Numbered from the stretch's first letter, positions 52,901 through 56,979 are shown. The stretch: 64,000 nucleotides of DNA from Sipunculus nudus (GCA_026874595.1 CM049311.1:35135176-35199175); one strand, 5' to 3'. Notes: generated by a model not told the origin, from the letters alone. Made by a program: numbers and translations.

Positions 52901-55113
52901 TGAAAAGTTTGCCTGAAAATGACTCCACACAAGAAGTGGGTGCTGTGAACTTGACCTTTGACCTCAAAATCAACAGGTCTTTTCCCCTGTTGGTAGAGAA
53001 GCGATTTCAGTGCTGGAAGGTTTGGTATGAAAAGTCTAGCTTGAAATGTTTCCAATACCTTTTCAAAGAAGTGGATCCTGTGACCCTGACCTTTGACCTT
53101 GTGACCTCAAAATCTATAGGATTCTTCTCCAACTTCGTAGGTGAGCTATATGTGAAAGATCAAAGAATTGGGATGAAAGGGTTGGCTTAAAATGCATCCA
53201 CAGGCTTTTCAAAGAAGAGGCTCCTGTGACCTTGACCTTTGACCTTTTGACCTAAAAAAAATTATGGTTCTTCCCATGTTGGTAGGTGAGCTGTATGTGA
53301 AAGATGGAAGGTTTGGTATGAAAATTTTGTCTCAAAGAGTTATTTCTGGGGGGTGCAAACACACCCCATAACTTCGAGAATATAGGTCGCAGTGACCTAA
53401 TTTCAGGTTTGCAAGGAGATCTTTTTATAACCTCTAAGACTGCATAGGGTTCATAGCCCTAGCCCCTACGGTTACGATTTGTGCCCTGCTAACGGACGGC
53501 CGGCCGGACGGACAGACGGAAGGACGCCGGACAAAGACCCATCGCTATAGCCCAGCATGACTGAAAATCAGCTGAGCTTAAAATTAATAAAGGAACTTGT
53601 AATTTATAAAATACAAAACATTAAAAACATATAATATGTATTTATAGTCCATCCCAAAACCCTTGTCCACATGTTTTTTTTGTGATAATTATTTCAAGAA
53701 TATTCTTTAATAATGCCCTTCGGCCAGATATTCTGCCAATTCTGTGTAATGTAGAAATATCATGTAAAATGTATTTACTTTGTGACTCTTAACATTATTC
53801 ATACTGATGGTCCATGGACAGCATCTTCCTGGCACAGCTGGACAGTACATTCCCCAATGGTACACTATGGTTGCGTGTGGTGTTTGTTAGACAACAGTGA
53901 CATAACAAAGATGTCACAATGGTTAGTCATGTATTACCTTCAATTGACTGACATCATCAGCTTGCCTGGCTTGTTTATGATTAGTTCTCTGGCTAGTCGT
54001 AACTGCTGTAACCTGTGTTGTCATATTTTGGATCATTTGGCTCATACAAATTCAAAGCAAGGCAAGACATTATTGTGTGCCAGAAATCAAAGATTTCTGA
54101 AAGCATGTTGGTTAGTTGCATATGTCTGTTTGTGGAAATGTTTGTATTTGGTCCCCCCCTCTACTGGCCACTATTTTGGATCAATCAATCTGAAACTTAC
54201 AGGGTTGATTGAAAACCAATACCCTATTTTGTCAAATGATGTATTATTACAAAATTTATTTTTTTGGCTTTACAGGCACAATTCTTAAGCAATCATTCTG
54301 AGATTTATAAAGCTGATGGAAAAACAAAACTCCTCAAAGCATTGGGTTTTTAATTTATATAGATCAAAGCTCAAGGTCAAGTTCACCGAAAAACCCCAAA
54401 ATATTATTTTGATATAAATATTGTCCTATCTACACAAACTGTAACTCATTTTATTCGTCTCTGCATTTCCCACTATAACATCTGGTCAACTGTCATCCCG
54501 TATGTCTCTCAGTATGTCTGTCTTCACCTGTTGTTGTCAATTTCCCCACCTGCTTGTTCTTTGGTCTGACATATGTCATTCTGCAGTCCACATTGTTTTA
54601 TAAATGCTTCTAAAAGCCATTCAGTTAAAAGAAAATCAGGAAATGTGTTCTGTCTGTCTGTCTGTCCAAAATTTTTAATATCAGCAATAATACATGTGTT
54701 GTTATTTTTGCTTTCTGAAAACATTGCTCATTCATATTACTGTCTTACTTGTTCCCAAGTCTGCCTGTCTCTCTATTAAATTACCCTTTCCTGCAGGTCT
54801 TCGACCTATGGTTGTCTAGTTTTTTATGCTGGCAGTTGGCTAAATAGTTCCTGCAACCCCTGGACCAGAAAGGTTTATACTTGTATGAAAAAAGTCCTAG
54901 AAAAACATGTGAACACAGGTACAGGGACAGACAATAATAAGTCACATATCAACCATGTTAGATCTCATGTATCAAAGGTTATAATATTTTGAATGAGGAG
55001 GATGAAACCACTTTGAACAAGTTACCTTTTCTTTCTGGTGATGGACCAGGAACTTCTAGTTTTCCTACTAAACACTTCTCTAACATAGACTCAAAGTTTA
55101 CCCATCTATGTAC
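3344..55113 (-). CDS. CYB5R4: CYB5R4 (NCB5OR), cytochrome b5 reductase 4, partial at the 5' end, 11 exons
   Basis: The joined minus-strand exons are 55026-55113, 47413-47460, 44970-45045, 42753-42904, 42004-42036, 37734-37874, 36629-36775, 22449-22596, 8087-8173, 4923-5087 and 3344-3398. They total 1140 nt with no stop until TAG at 3344. CYB5R4 is a soluble or ER-associated flavohaemoprotein that passes electrons from NAD(P)H through FAD to a b5 haem. Residues are numbered from the first in the window: end of the b5 domain 1-20 (VHRWVNFESML), linker 30-70, CS domain about 72-121 (YEWFQAEGTVTIVIYTKW), FAD domain about 134-240 with RSYTAV at 185-190, NADH domain with GTGFTPM at 258-264 and CGPTPFT at 351-357, C-terminus MLHAFIG. 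The b5-CS-reductase order is specific to CYB5R4; CYB5R1-3 lack the b5 and CS parts. The start and the HPGG haem core are missing, and must lie beyond the retrotransposon or outside the window. Confidence 0.95.
4207..4497 (-). mobile_element. tRNA-derived SINE with 9-bp target-site duplication
   Basis: On the minus strand the element begins with a tRNA-like head: an A-box-like stretch near 4470 (gttaaggtgctgggct) and a B-box-like stretch near 4440 (gggtcatgagtttgatttt). It continues into a conserved body with 'ttgggcaaggtc' and 'acctgcgatggactagcatc', words common in animal SINE bodies. It is flanked by identical TTTATGTAT at 4198-4206 and 4498-4506, a target-site duplication. It lies in the last CYB5R4 intron, in the same orientation as the gene. 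Confidence 0.7.
4923..5087 (-). CDS. CYB5R4: CYB5R4 exon, NADH domain with CGP motif
   Basis: A 165-nt exon (55 codons, phase 2 to 2) with an atttccag acceptor and a gtaatt donor. It encodes LDVIHILSAADESWQGLRGR and, further on, IILFCACGPTPFTKEAI. The L-S-x-x-x-E-x-W-x-G-x-x-G-R block and the C-G-P-x-P-F motif contact the nicotinamide nucleotide in the reductase family. A long open frame on the opposite strand over 4797-5153 is only its shadow. Confidence 0.95.
5088..6739. other. CYB5R4 intron, no gene; short local duplication
   Basis: AT-rich intron. Around 5560-5770 a unit of about 120 bp is repeated: 'aagcttac..aaccc', '(t)agtcctgaattacct' and 'ttaattaatat' recur twice. Nothing coding was seen. 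Confidence 0.5.
6740..7125. repeat. long imperfect palindrome (foldback) in a CYB5R4 intron
   Basis: The arms at 6800-6884 and 6951-7040 are imperfect reverse complements around a loop of about 66 bp. The outer 21 bp of the two arms (6800-6820 and 7020-7040) agree at 20 positions, and 'aatcagaccaac' (6873-6884) pairs with 'gttggtctgatt'. Weaker complementarity continues outward to the 'ggctacac' near 6749 and 'gtgtagcc' near 7108. A 31-bp direct duplication ('gagacaaagagtgactgcatt') lies in the right arm. This is a foldback or MITE-like structure. Open frames here on both strands follow from its symmetry. Confidence 0.65.
7126..8086. other. CYB5R4 intron, no gene
   Basis: Contains a degraded copy of the hairpin end found elsewhere in the window (about 7795-7835, 'gctacagctcaagatgattgaagtcagctgagctt'). 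Otherwise nothing was recognised. Confidence 0.45.
8087..8173 (-). CDS. CYB5R4: CYB5R4 exon, NADH domain
   Basis: An 87-nt exon (29 codons, phase 2 to 2) with a cttcag acceptor and a gtaagc donor. It encodes SHVKLVCFNKTEKDIPWKSE and LEQLAERNPR, matching the conserved V-K-L-x-x-F-N-K-T-E-x-D-I-x-W segment of CYB5R4. A 36-bp minisatellite begins less than 100 bp upstream of its acceptor in the transcribed sense. Confidence 0.95.
8267..9002. repeat. 36-bp minisatellite, about 20 units
   Basis: Units of 36 bp ('aaagatgaagcagctggcaa' plus 'aggtacagctgtatgg') run head to tail. The first 17 units keep one open frame on each strand because 36 is divisible by 3; plus-strand reading gives KDEAAGKGTAVW-type units. 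Three variants (AGKGTAVW, VGIGTAVG, ASKGTAAG) recur in order in the middle, a higher-order period of 108 bp. The last three units are degraded. I regard it as non-coding: it sits inside a CYB5R4 intron and has no start context or splice sites. The nearer edge is 94 bp from the acceptor of exon 8087-8173. Confidence 0.9.
9586..11048 (+). mobile_element. CTCAGCTGA-family element, 5' end to 3' hairpin
   Basis: The 5' end is 'acaagggacccatgggtcac' with palindrome GACCCATGGGTC at 9592-9603, then GCTCAGCTGA. The 3' end at 11016-11048 is CTCAGATGACT-TAT-AGTCAGCTGAG followed by ctaaaaa. The 5' GCTCAGCTGA is complementary to the right arm of the 3' hairpin. Interior blocks recur in other copies: 9661-9810 matches about 48597-48745, and 10380-11040 matches about 21390-22030. 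Just before the hairpin are short 'gacggatgga' repeats. No coding capacity. Confidence 0.65.
11049..15080. other. CYB5R4 intron, degenerate dispersed repeats, no gene
   Basis: Segments of about 140 bp with 'gtgacctctgaccta-ttaaatatgcatggattt' and 'gtgagaaactat' recur near 11090-11660 and three times over 13000-13420; the same family reappears at 45110-45350. Near 14490-14620 is a related tail ('gggtataccataatac' and 'gacgggtatataaaaac'). Over 12280-12560 a block of about 60 bp beginning 'acattatacaaccca' is duplicated 183 bp apart. The open frame at 12479-12796 (minus strand) overlaps that repeat and shows no family motif. Confidence 0.5.
13819..13867. repeat. (AT)n microsatellite
   Basis: Uninterrupted AT dinucleotides, about 24 units. 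Confidence 0.95.
15114..15800 (+). pseudogene. GC-richer, coding-like remnant of unknown origin
   Basis: This block stands out from its AT-rich surroundings in GC content and has open frames. A frame at about 15130-15474 starts MRSLSTFSEPTDVMP; another frame over the same DNA is Arg/Ser-rich with RSRTRSCERQCFETQC-like content. At 15511-15798 a second open frame follows, and in a shifted frame the end reads NDQINQLQEKDQQTDIEEFV before a stop at about 15795. No domain was recognised. It may be a decayed transposon or retrocopy. A lone 5' end of the CTCAGCTGA family follows directly. Confidence 0.3.
15801..15835 (+). repeat. isolated 5' end of the CTCAGCTGA family
   Basis: GACCCATGGGTC at 15805-15816 followed by CGCTCAGCTG at 15821-15830. 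No matching 3' hairpin end follows before the next element, so this is a truncated copy. Confidence 0.7.
15836..16865. other. AT-rich intron sequence, nothing recognised
   Basis: Very AT-rich with many short A and T runs. A small minus-strand open frame at 16136-16339 has low-complexity content (repeated Met, Asn, Ile) and is not supported as a gene. Confidence 0.5.
16866..18813 (+). mobile_element. tandem-core element with subterminal inverted repeats and 3' hairpin
   Basis: The 5' subterminal repeat TGCATCCGCCAAAATCAGAG (16866-16885) is matched in inverse at 18794-18813 (complement TGTATCCGCCAAAACAGAGT). The 3' copy is also the right arm of a hairpin at 18784-18811: TATCCGCAAAAC, loop TCT, GTTTTG then GCGGATA, with one bulged G. 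Between lie about 5-6 tandem units of about 280 bp. This is the arrangement described for non-autonomous Helentron-related elements (HINE, including the bivalve 'pearl' group and Drosophila DINE-1). It sits in the intron between exons 8087-8173 and 22449-22596. Confidence 0.65.
17050..18590. repeat. about 280-bp tandem array with GGTGGCGCCACC palindromes
   Basis: Each unit has 'gatatgagtgattttaaccc', 'gcagacaaacagatggacac', a first palindrome, 'gatcggtcaaacggttcc', 'gagatatgagcttggatg', and a second palindrome GGTGGCGCCACC followed by 'tgtcataaaatcag'. Second palindromes are exact at 17224-17235, 17512-17523, 17782-17793, 18062-18073 and 18340-18351, spaced 288, 270, 280 and 278 bp. First palindromes are more variable (for example GGTAGCGCCACC near 17931, a decayed copy near 18210). 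Open minus-strand frames of about 70 residues repeat with the unit and are by-products. Confidence 0.9.
19031..20655 (+). mobile_element. CTCAGCTGA-family element, short-core copy
   Basis: 5' end with GACCCATGGGTC at 19037-19048 and CGCTCAGCTG; 3' end at about 20628-20652 with a hairpin (CAGC-A-TGACT, loop gaa, AGTCAGCTG) and gctaataa. Over about 1.45 kb it is closely similar to 51151-52610. It differs by lacking about 800 bp of tandem 'gtgaccttgacctttgacc' units that the 51-53 kb copy carries before the 'cctgcatagggttcat' block. Small open frames are not shared in frame between the two copies, so no coding function is supported. Confidence 0.7.
20690..22040 (+). mobile_element. two 3' halves of CTCAGCTGA-family elements
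   Basis: 20690-21260 and 21390-22036 both resemble 10340-11040 (for example 'gtgaaaattaaatccacagta', 'gccatggtcaaa-ttgggcaaaatttaaggta', 'ggcagtcctgaagtgtgaaaat'). Only the second keeps the hairpin end (22020-22036, CTCAGATGACT-TAT-AGTCAGCTGAG) and the 'gacggacagacagacagacg' run. No 5' end lies directly before them. Confidence 0.6.
22449..22596 (-). CDS. CYB5R4: CYB5R4 exon, FAD/NADH domain junction
   Basis: A 148-nt exon, phase 1 in, phase 2 out, with a ccttccag acceptor and a gtgagt donor. It encodes GDEILISNPEGSF (the end of the FAD domain, with the conserved S-x-P-E-G block) and LIMYAAGTGFTPMVRLL (the G-x-G-x-T-P motif that begins NAD(P)H binding). It is isolated by introns of about 14 kb on both sides, both packed with repeats. 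Confidence 0.95.
22597..24094. other. CYB5R4 intron: lone 5' repeat end, G run, 3'-half fragment
   Basis: GACCCATGGGTC at 22664-22675 followed by GCTCAGCTGA is another isolated 5' end. A run of 22 G lies at 23065-23086. The segment 23500-23870 is another fragment of the CTCAGCTGA-family 3' half ('catgccatggtcaaagttggg'), without the hairpin. No gene seen. Confidence 0.6.
25135..25186. repeat. (TA)n microsatellite
   Basis: TA dinucleotides interrupted by one C, inside the TIR element. Confidence 0.9.
25379..25472 (+). ncRNA. hammerhead-ribozyme-like motif, probably degenerate
   Basis: The first catalytic box of the hammerhead, CTGATGA, is at 25389-25395 and is followed by GTCC, as in many natural hammerheads. 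Stem II is formed by 25396-25406 and about 25420-25431 (CAGGTA pairs with TACCTG, and GTCCG with the GTGGTC end, with one mismatch and one bulge). The second box should be GAAA; here it is GAAC (25432-25435). A small hairpin CGAAT-CAA-ATTCG follows (25439-25451), in the place of stem III. The outer arms TGTCACGGTG (25379-25388) and CACGGTGACA (25463-25472) pair with one mismatch, as an open stem I. The ATC at 25457-25459 would be the cleavage triplet. The order fits a type I hammerhead, but the second box and the junction spacing are off. Confidence 0.4.
26595..26682. repeat. (TC)n-(TA)n microsatellite in the left arm of the foldback element
   Basis: About 25 TC units run directly into TA units. 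Further CT-rich stretches follow at about 26815-27040. The right arm carries the matching order in inverse (CT-rich about 28665-28712, TA 28713-28770). Confidence 0.9.
27257..28256. repeat. dispersed 15-bp motif GGTAACGGTGTCGAG, about 10 copies, both strands
   Basis: Plus-orientation copies lie at 27619-27633, 27639-27652, 27659-27673, 27880-27894, 27896-27910 and 28242-28256. Inverse copies lie at about 27257-27267, 27836-27850 and 27856-27868, and a degraded one near 28049-28065. Variants keep TAACGG and GAG. Copies are separated by unrelated sequence, unlike a tandem array, and are confined to the unique centre of the foldback element. The spacing and mixed orientation resemble an array of protein-binding sites; I know of no established function for this motif. 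Confidence 0.7.
28123..28452 (+). CDS. small open frame with zinc-finger-like start, in foldback element centre
   Basis: 109 codons from ATG at 28123. The start reads VTKFNCGLCVQNFLNSNKRC then SLHQQSGFC, giving C-x2-C, a Phe, a His and a following Cys in the order of a C2H2/C2HC finger, though the spacing between Phe and His is one longer than usual. A possible splice donor (cag/gtaacg) falls at the GGTAACGG motif at 28242. The rest has no recognisable domain. It may be a remnant of a DNA-binding transposase, or a chance frame. Confidence 0.25.
   Translation: MSVTKFNCGLCVQNFLNSNKRCSLHQQSGFCSRAARSKGQVTVPRIFWETYFLYPNFCIKNKEKSSKNIILINIHRCYNVEHKIYINGTVVTEKRCFEFKIREKGTTEI
28901..28985. repeat. 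(CA)n-(TA)n microsatellite in the right arm
   Basis: About 13 CA units followed by about 29 TA units, directly against the right GAGCGCTCGGTA-rich arm. Confidence 0.9.
29208..30072. other. CYB5R4 intron, nothing recognised
   Basis: Apparently ordinary intron sequence. The last 90 bases (from about 29965) match part of the 212-bp tandem unit at 30279-30697, so the MITE at 30078 probably interrupted that array. Confidence 0.45.
30078..30265. mobile_element. 188-bp MITE with CAGGGGC-type inverted ends
   Basis: The ends CAGAAGCGGATTCAGG (left) and the complement of the right end, CAGGGGCAGATCCAGGATT, are inverted repeats. AATAT flanks both sides (30073-30077 and 30266-30270), a possible 5-bp duplication. 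Runs of C and T lie inside. Similar CAGGGGCGGATCCAG ends are widespread on short non-autonomous DNA transposons in animals; the superfamily is not resolved here. Confidence 0.55.
30279..30697. repeat. two tandem copies of an approximately 210-bp unit
   Basis: 'tgtaagaaataaagat' starts copies at 30279 and 30491. Both end '-tcacttttaatctgag'. The first has an extra 'aaaagaaagatc'. A partial third copy may lie before the MITE. Confidence 0.8.
30698..33100. other. CYB5R4 intron, no gene; short minisatellite
   Basis: Apart from three copies of an approximately 42-bp unit 'gca-cgagtgaactct-ga-cct' at about 32549-32635, I see no structure. Just after it, 'gttgacagtctgtcaaagctat' and 'gttggcagtctgccaagctat' are a diverged pair, each with a small internal palindrome. 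Small open frames at 31512-31718 and 32292-32474 show no motif. Confidence 0.45.
33101..34395 (+). repeat. TGACCTTGACCTTTGACC tandem units and CTCAGCTGA-family 3' ends
   Basis: Units of about 140 bp begin 'gtgaccttgacctt-gacc' near 33180, 33320 and 33463, the same unit as at 52800-53330. Two later pieces carry 'cataggttgcag-tacctaatttcagg' and degraded hairpin ends at about 34020-34048 ('acttacagtcagctaagctaaaa') and 34360-34395 ('agctcagcataactgaaagt', 'cagcagagct'). It appears to be a family copy lacking its 5' end. Confidence 0.6.
34396..35682. other. CYB5R4 intron, no convincing gene
   Basis: Somewhat higher GC at 34850-35200, but the frames are broken by stops and no family was recognised. 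A decayed hairpin end lies near 35455-35485 ('gatgactcaaagccagctga'). The open frame at 34453-34707 shows no domain. Confidence 0.4.
35691..36101. mobile_element. hAT-like MITE, 411 bp, with 8-bp TSD
   Basis: Left end TAGGGGTGAAACGGGTA; right end, complemented, TAGGGCTGAAAGGAGTACTC. Both are hAT-type termini (T/C-AGGG-x-TG). Identical GTCTGCAT flanks at 35683-35690 and 36102-36109 form an 8-bp target-site duplication, the hAT size. Inside each end, 'actcgagta' and 'ttttggactcg' are repeated in inverse, so the arms are over 80 bp. The interior is AT-rich with no transposase. Confidence 0.85.
36110..36628. other. CYB5R4 intron, nothing recognised
   Basis: Open frames in this stretch are short, and the longest one is only read-through from exon 36629-36775. 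Confidence 0.5.
36629..36775 (-). CDS. CYB5R4: CYB5R4 exon, flavin-contacting motif
   Basis: A 147-nt exon (phase 1 to 1) with a gttttag acceptor and a gtgagt donor. It carries VVRSYTAV, the R-x-Y-T motif that holds the FAD phosphate and ring in this superfamily, then LHLMIKLYQEGALTSYL and the end of the FAD domain. Most relatives have Pro after the Arg/Lys and after the Thr (x-P-Y-T-P-V); here these are Ser and Ala, while Arg, Tyr and Thr are kept. Open frame continues past both ends of the exon, so the limits come from the splice sites. Confidence 0.93.
37734..37874 (-). CDS. CYB5R4: CYB5R4 exon, start of the FAD-binding reductase domain
   Basis: A 141-nt exon (47 codons, phase 1 to 1) with a gtttcag acceptor and a gtaaag donor. 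It encodes KYRTCRISALTPVTHDTWLF, then SLPEGSRVCVPLGHHVHV. The K-Y-R/K-C start, T-H-D-T, and P-x-G-x-H-V are the first conserved blocks of cytochrome b5 reductase FAD domains (beta strands before the flavin motif). Confidence 0.94.
37875..42003. other. CYB5R4 intron: inverted 15-mers and a degenerate tandem repeat
   Basis: TTAGCCCAGCCTACA at 38514-38528 and its exact complement at 38657-38671 form a 15-bp inverted repeat 128 bp apart, inside a moderately GC-richer block (38360-38720). The tandem repeat at 40300-41400 is listed separately. The rest is AT-rich with no gene signal. Confidence 0.5.
40300..41400 (+). repeat. degenerate tandem repeat, about 150-bp unit, about 7 copies
   Basis: Each unit carries 'gtcatgacctaatttcaggttt', 'ccaaggaga', 'tagaagattctaggtc', 'acaatttgtgccctgtctgac' and 'gtgctcaaaatcatgtttttggccagtagct'. 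Unit starts are near 40312, 40460, 40615, 40770, 40915, 41070 and 41230. The array ends at 41360-41400 in 'cataacttgcagtcaactgaacttaaaa', a decayed copy of the CTCAGCTGA-family 3' end, so it is probably the core of such an element. Confidence 0.7.
42004..42036 (-). CDS. CYB5R4: CYB5R4 33-nt mini-exon between CS and reductase domains
   Basis: A 33-nt exon, phase 1 to 1, with a tttgttgcag acceptor and a gtaagt donor. It encodes LENDITTDYK between split Glu codons. It is acidic and falls exactly where the linker from the CS domain to the FAD domain is expected. Because it is 11 codons in phase, skipping it would leave the reading frame intact, so alternative inclusion is possible. Confidence 0.8.
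42753..42904 (-). CDS. CYB5R4: CYB5R4 exon, CS (p23-like) domain
   Basis: A 152-nt exon with a tttcag acceptor and a gtaagt donor. It encodes YEWFQAEGTVTIVIYTKW, then a beta-rich segment with EGQELTIAVC and HTYILHV. The Y-x-W-x-Q start and alternating hydrophobics are typical of the CS domain that sits between the haem and flavin parts of CYB5R4. In the family this domain is a beta-sandwich thought to arrange electron transfer between the two. Frame is open on both sides of the exon, so the splice sites define its limits. Confidence 0.94.
42905..44969. other. CYB5R4 intron, no gene
   Basis: A block at 44240-44560 contains 'tgtttgttcacacaatcatgaacggaatttcatgaaact', in the style of a dispersed repeat. 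At 44733-44746 is 'ccaccaggtggcgata', resembling half of the GGTGGCGCCACC palindrome. No coding signal. Confidence 0.45.
44970..45045 (-). CDS. CYB5R4: CYB5R4 exon, linker just before the CS domain
   Basis: A 76-nt exon with a cctcag acceptor and a gtttgt donor (weaker, but GT). It encodes FIMPALPVQVTKTPPSTPP and a short tail, a proline-rich linker ending in a split Arg codon. The phases (1 in, 2 out) fit the exon on either side without adjustment, which is the main support. Confidence 0.82.
45644..47284 (+). mobile_element. ATGCCCCCGCC element with tandem units and 3' hairpin
   Basis: The 5' subterminal repeat ATGCCCCCGCC (45644-45654) is part of a small hairpin TGCCCC-CGCCT-GGGGCA. The 3' end is a hairpin TGCCCCGGCCAC (47257-47268), loop TTT, GTGGCGGGGGCA (47272-47283), one mismatch, then taaaaac. 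The right arm is complementary to the 5' repeat over 10 bp. The interior holds about four copies of an approximately 190-bp unit with 'cgtaaaacggtcaaaagtag', 'gatctgtaactggtcattat' and 'aaaatcaggccaatatctg' (about 45700-45810, 46660-46850, 46850-47030, 47030-47180). A separate segment with one GGTGGCGCCACC (46301-46312) lies between the first and later copies. Short 'gacggaatga' repeats precede the 3' hairpin. Confidence 0.7.
47413..47460 (-). CDS. CYB5R4: CYB5R4 exon, linker between b5 and CS domains
   Basis: A 48-nt exon, phase 1 to phase 1, with an atcatag acceptor and a gtgagt donor. It encodes a Ser/Thr/Pro-rich linker (SSRSRPTTSNSLSPN). It is assigned from its splice sites and from exact phase fit with both neighbours, since a linker has little conservation. 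A longer minus-strand frame reads into the intron through the pyrimidine tract and gives a false hydrophobic stretch; that extension is not coding. Confidence 0.8.
47461..48356. other. CYB5R4 intron, no gene
   Basis: A plus-strand open frame at 48014-48208 is rich in repeated 'aaggccgag / caaggcc' words and looks like low-complexity sequence. No domain seen. Confidence 0.45.
48357..50450 (+). mobile_element. nested CTCAGCTGA-family copies
   Basis: Two 5' ends are present (GACCCATGGGTC at 48363-48374 and at 48883-48894), but only one 3' hairpin end (50419-50448, CTCAGATGACT-TAT-AGTCAGCTGAG). The first 500 bp correspond to 9586-9960, and 49930-50448 correspond to the 3' half seen at 10500-11048. 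This looks like one copy inserted in or next to another. A G run lies at 49868-49883. Confidence 0.65.
51151..53582 (+). mobile_element. CTCAGCTGA-family element, long-core copy
   Basis: 5' end with GACCCATGGGTC at 51157-51168 and CGCTCAGCTG; 3' end at about 53556-53582 ('agcccagcatgactgaaaat', 'cagctgagctta'). The first 1.45 kb is a close copy of 19031-20480. It then carries about five tandem units of about 140 bp with 'gtgaccttgacctttgacc' (near 52808, 52948, 53080, 53227), which the other copy lacks, before the shared 'gcatagggttcat' and 'cggacggccggccgg' end. Open frames at 52665-52973 and 52861-53190 follow the tandem unit and have no domain. Confidence 0.7.
53583..55025. other. CYB5R4 intron, no gene
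   Basis: A 168-codon plus-strand open frame at 53782-54288 is the longest here. It is Cys/Trp/Leu-rich with no domain or codon pattern that I recognise, and I treat it as chance. A (GTCT)n run lies near 54648-54665. Confidence 0.4.
55026..55113 (-). CDS. CYB5R4: CYB5R4 exon, end of cytochrome b5 domain
   Basis: It starts in phase 0 after a cttttcag acceptor and ends in phase 1 before gtaact. It encodes VHRWVNFESMLEKCLVGKL followed by a Pro/Ser-rich linker. The H-R-W-V-N and CLVG residues match the conserved end of the CYB5R4 b5 domain, where the second axial-ligand region has just passed. I found no upstream exon with the HPGG haem motif between here and the LTR at 56980. Confidence 0.93.
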
Positions 55114-56979
55114 CTGAAAAGATATTGTGAATAGCATATGACCCACTGATTATGATACTCAACAAGAAACATGAGAAGAAACACTCAGTGGCCATGGAAT
55201 GATTATTCAATAACTCCTTCAACTAAACAGCTGGTTTTCTATTTTAGTGTTTAGTGAATATGATATCCAAGTTAGCACATGGTAAACATTCCTCAAAGAA
55301 AAAGAGATGGTGTATAGTTTTTATTTAAATAAAGAGATAGTATATAGTATTTTTTCCAAATGCTGCAGAAAGCAAATTTTTAAGTGGAAGGAGTTGTAGA
55401 ACAAATGTATCACTGCTTCAGTAGTGTATACAGTATCTCAACAGAGCCAAAAAGACAATATCTGATCAAATGATACAACAACGATGATTAAACTAGCTAC
55501 TTGTGAGAGTGTAATGAATGTTATGCAAGAGCAGGCTTACTGAATGTGTGAATAAACAGTAAAGAGTGATTATACAGGGCCTGAACTGATACTTTACAAT
55601 AGCAGGTAAAATTTGGAAATGAAAATTGTATTGTCACCTATATTAAAACTGAAGGTGGTGCCACTCAACTTTGTCACTCAACTCCTATATGGCTACATCT
55701 TGGAAATGCCTGTCTTAGGTTTGAAATGTTGGGAAATGTGTTGTGCCCTATAAGAAGTAATTATATATATATTTCACATAAATCCTGAGAAATCTGACAT
55801 TATTTCATGAAAGGGCTATCAAAGCAATATCTGTCAGAGACTTCTCCATTGTGTCCAATGCTTCTCTTTGAAAATTGAGCTGGGTTCTGCCCAAGGAAAA
55901 CCAGTCCCAAACAATGCCATTGGTTATTGCATGTGGTATTTCTACTTAAAACATTCCTTATAACCTCCCAGTTTATATTTTTGCATATTTGTTTGCATGT
56001 GAAGCACAAATTTGATCAAGTTTATTTACATTTTATTATTCCTGGCTGTCTACAAAACTACATTCTTGATCATATGCTATAAACAAAAAACAAAAATGTT
56101 AGTCTTACATGTGCCAAATAAAATATTATATTTGAACTCCTGACTTGGTTGTGTTGAATTTTACCTGTAACCACCAGGTATCAAGTGCTACAAGTCTGGT
56201 GTGAAAGAAATGAACCTTATTAACCAGACAGAGAATGAAAACCCCCACCTTGTTGTCATCTTGCTGATGATTATGAAGGTGAACTGCAACTGAATATTTT
56301 TTTTTGGCATCTGAATTTTACAATCTGGATTGTGTTCCCAGATCATCATTTGAGATATATAAATCAAATTTTCAAGTCAAAATCTGCTGTAGTTTTTGAG
56401 TTACGGGTCTGGACTTACATACATCCAAACATATTTATACAGACATTCATGCATATACAGACAGACATATATACAAACAGGCAGAAAGTCCAGATTCTGA
56501 TACCCTTGACATTTCAAAATGTCAGTACACATAGATACCAACAAAAAAACAGAGTTGACGATTGTGATGACATGTACTTCAGCTGAGATGGCTCCCTGCT
56601 GGTTGCATGCTGGGATTGAATAATATGTGTATTATTTCTGGTAATGTAGCACCTGTGATCTAGGATGGCTGAATGAACAATCATGTTTCCACCAGTGTAC
56701 TTGTGGGTACACACAAACACTTCCACTGAGATATATTGCATGATAATGAATAAACATAACTATGATTCTAAAGATAGGCTTATAATGAAGAAAGGGGGTC
56801 TACTATTTGACAGAATAATGAAACACTCAGACTGACTCATGTACAGACAGGGGTTGACATTAAGGAGCTGTCCGACTTCAAGACTGTAGTTGCTTGTCTG
56901 GTGGGGCAGGAGGAAGGATGCATTCATCTTTCAGGTCCATCCAAAAAATTACTGTTTTTGCCTTTGATAATGGTGGTAC
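55114..56979. other. CYB5R4 intron 5' of the first visible exon, nothing recognised
   Basis: I searched the minus strand here for the HPGG haem-binding exon of CYB5R4 and did not find it. A few 'acagacagacatatatac' runs near 56450 are simple repeats. No gene seen. Confidence 0.5.

Noticed and set aside
53782-54288. 168-codon plus-strand open frame
   Set aside because: No domain, odd composition (many Cys, Trp and Leu), no splice or start context; consistent with chance.
55114-56979. Search for the CYB5R4 haem-binding (HPGG) exon
   Set aside because: No minus-strand match was found in this interval; the exon must lie beyond the retrotransposon.
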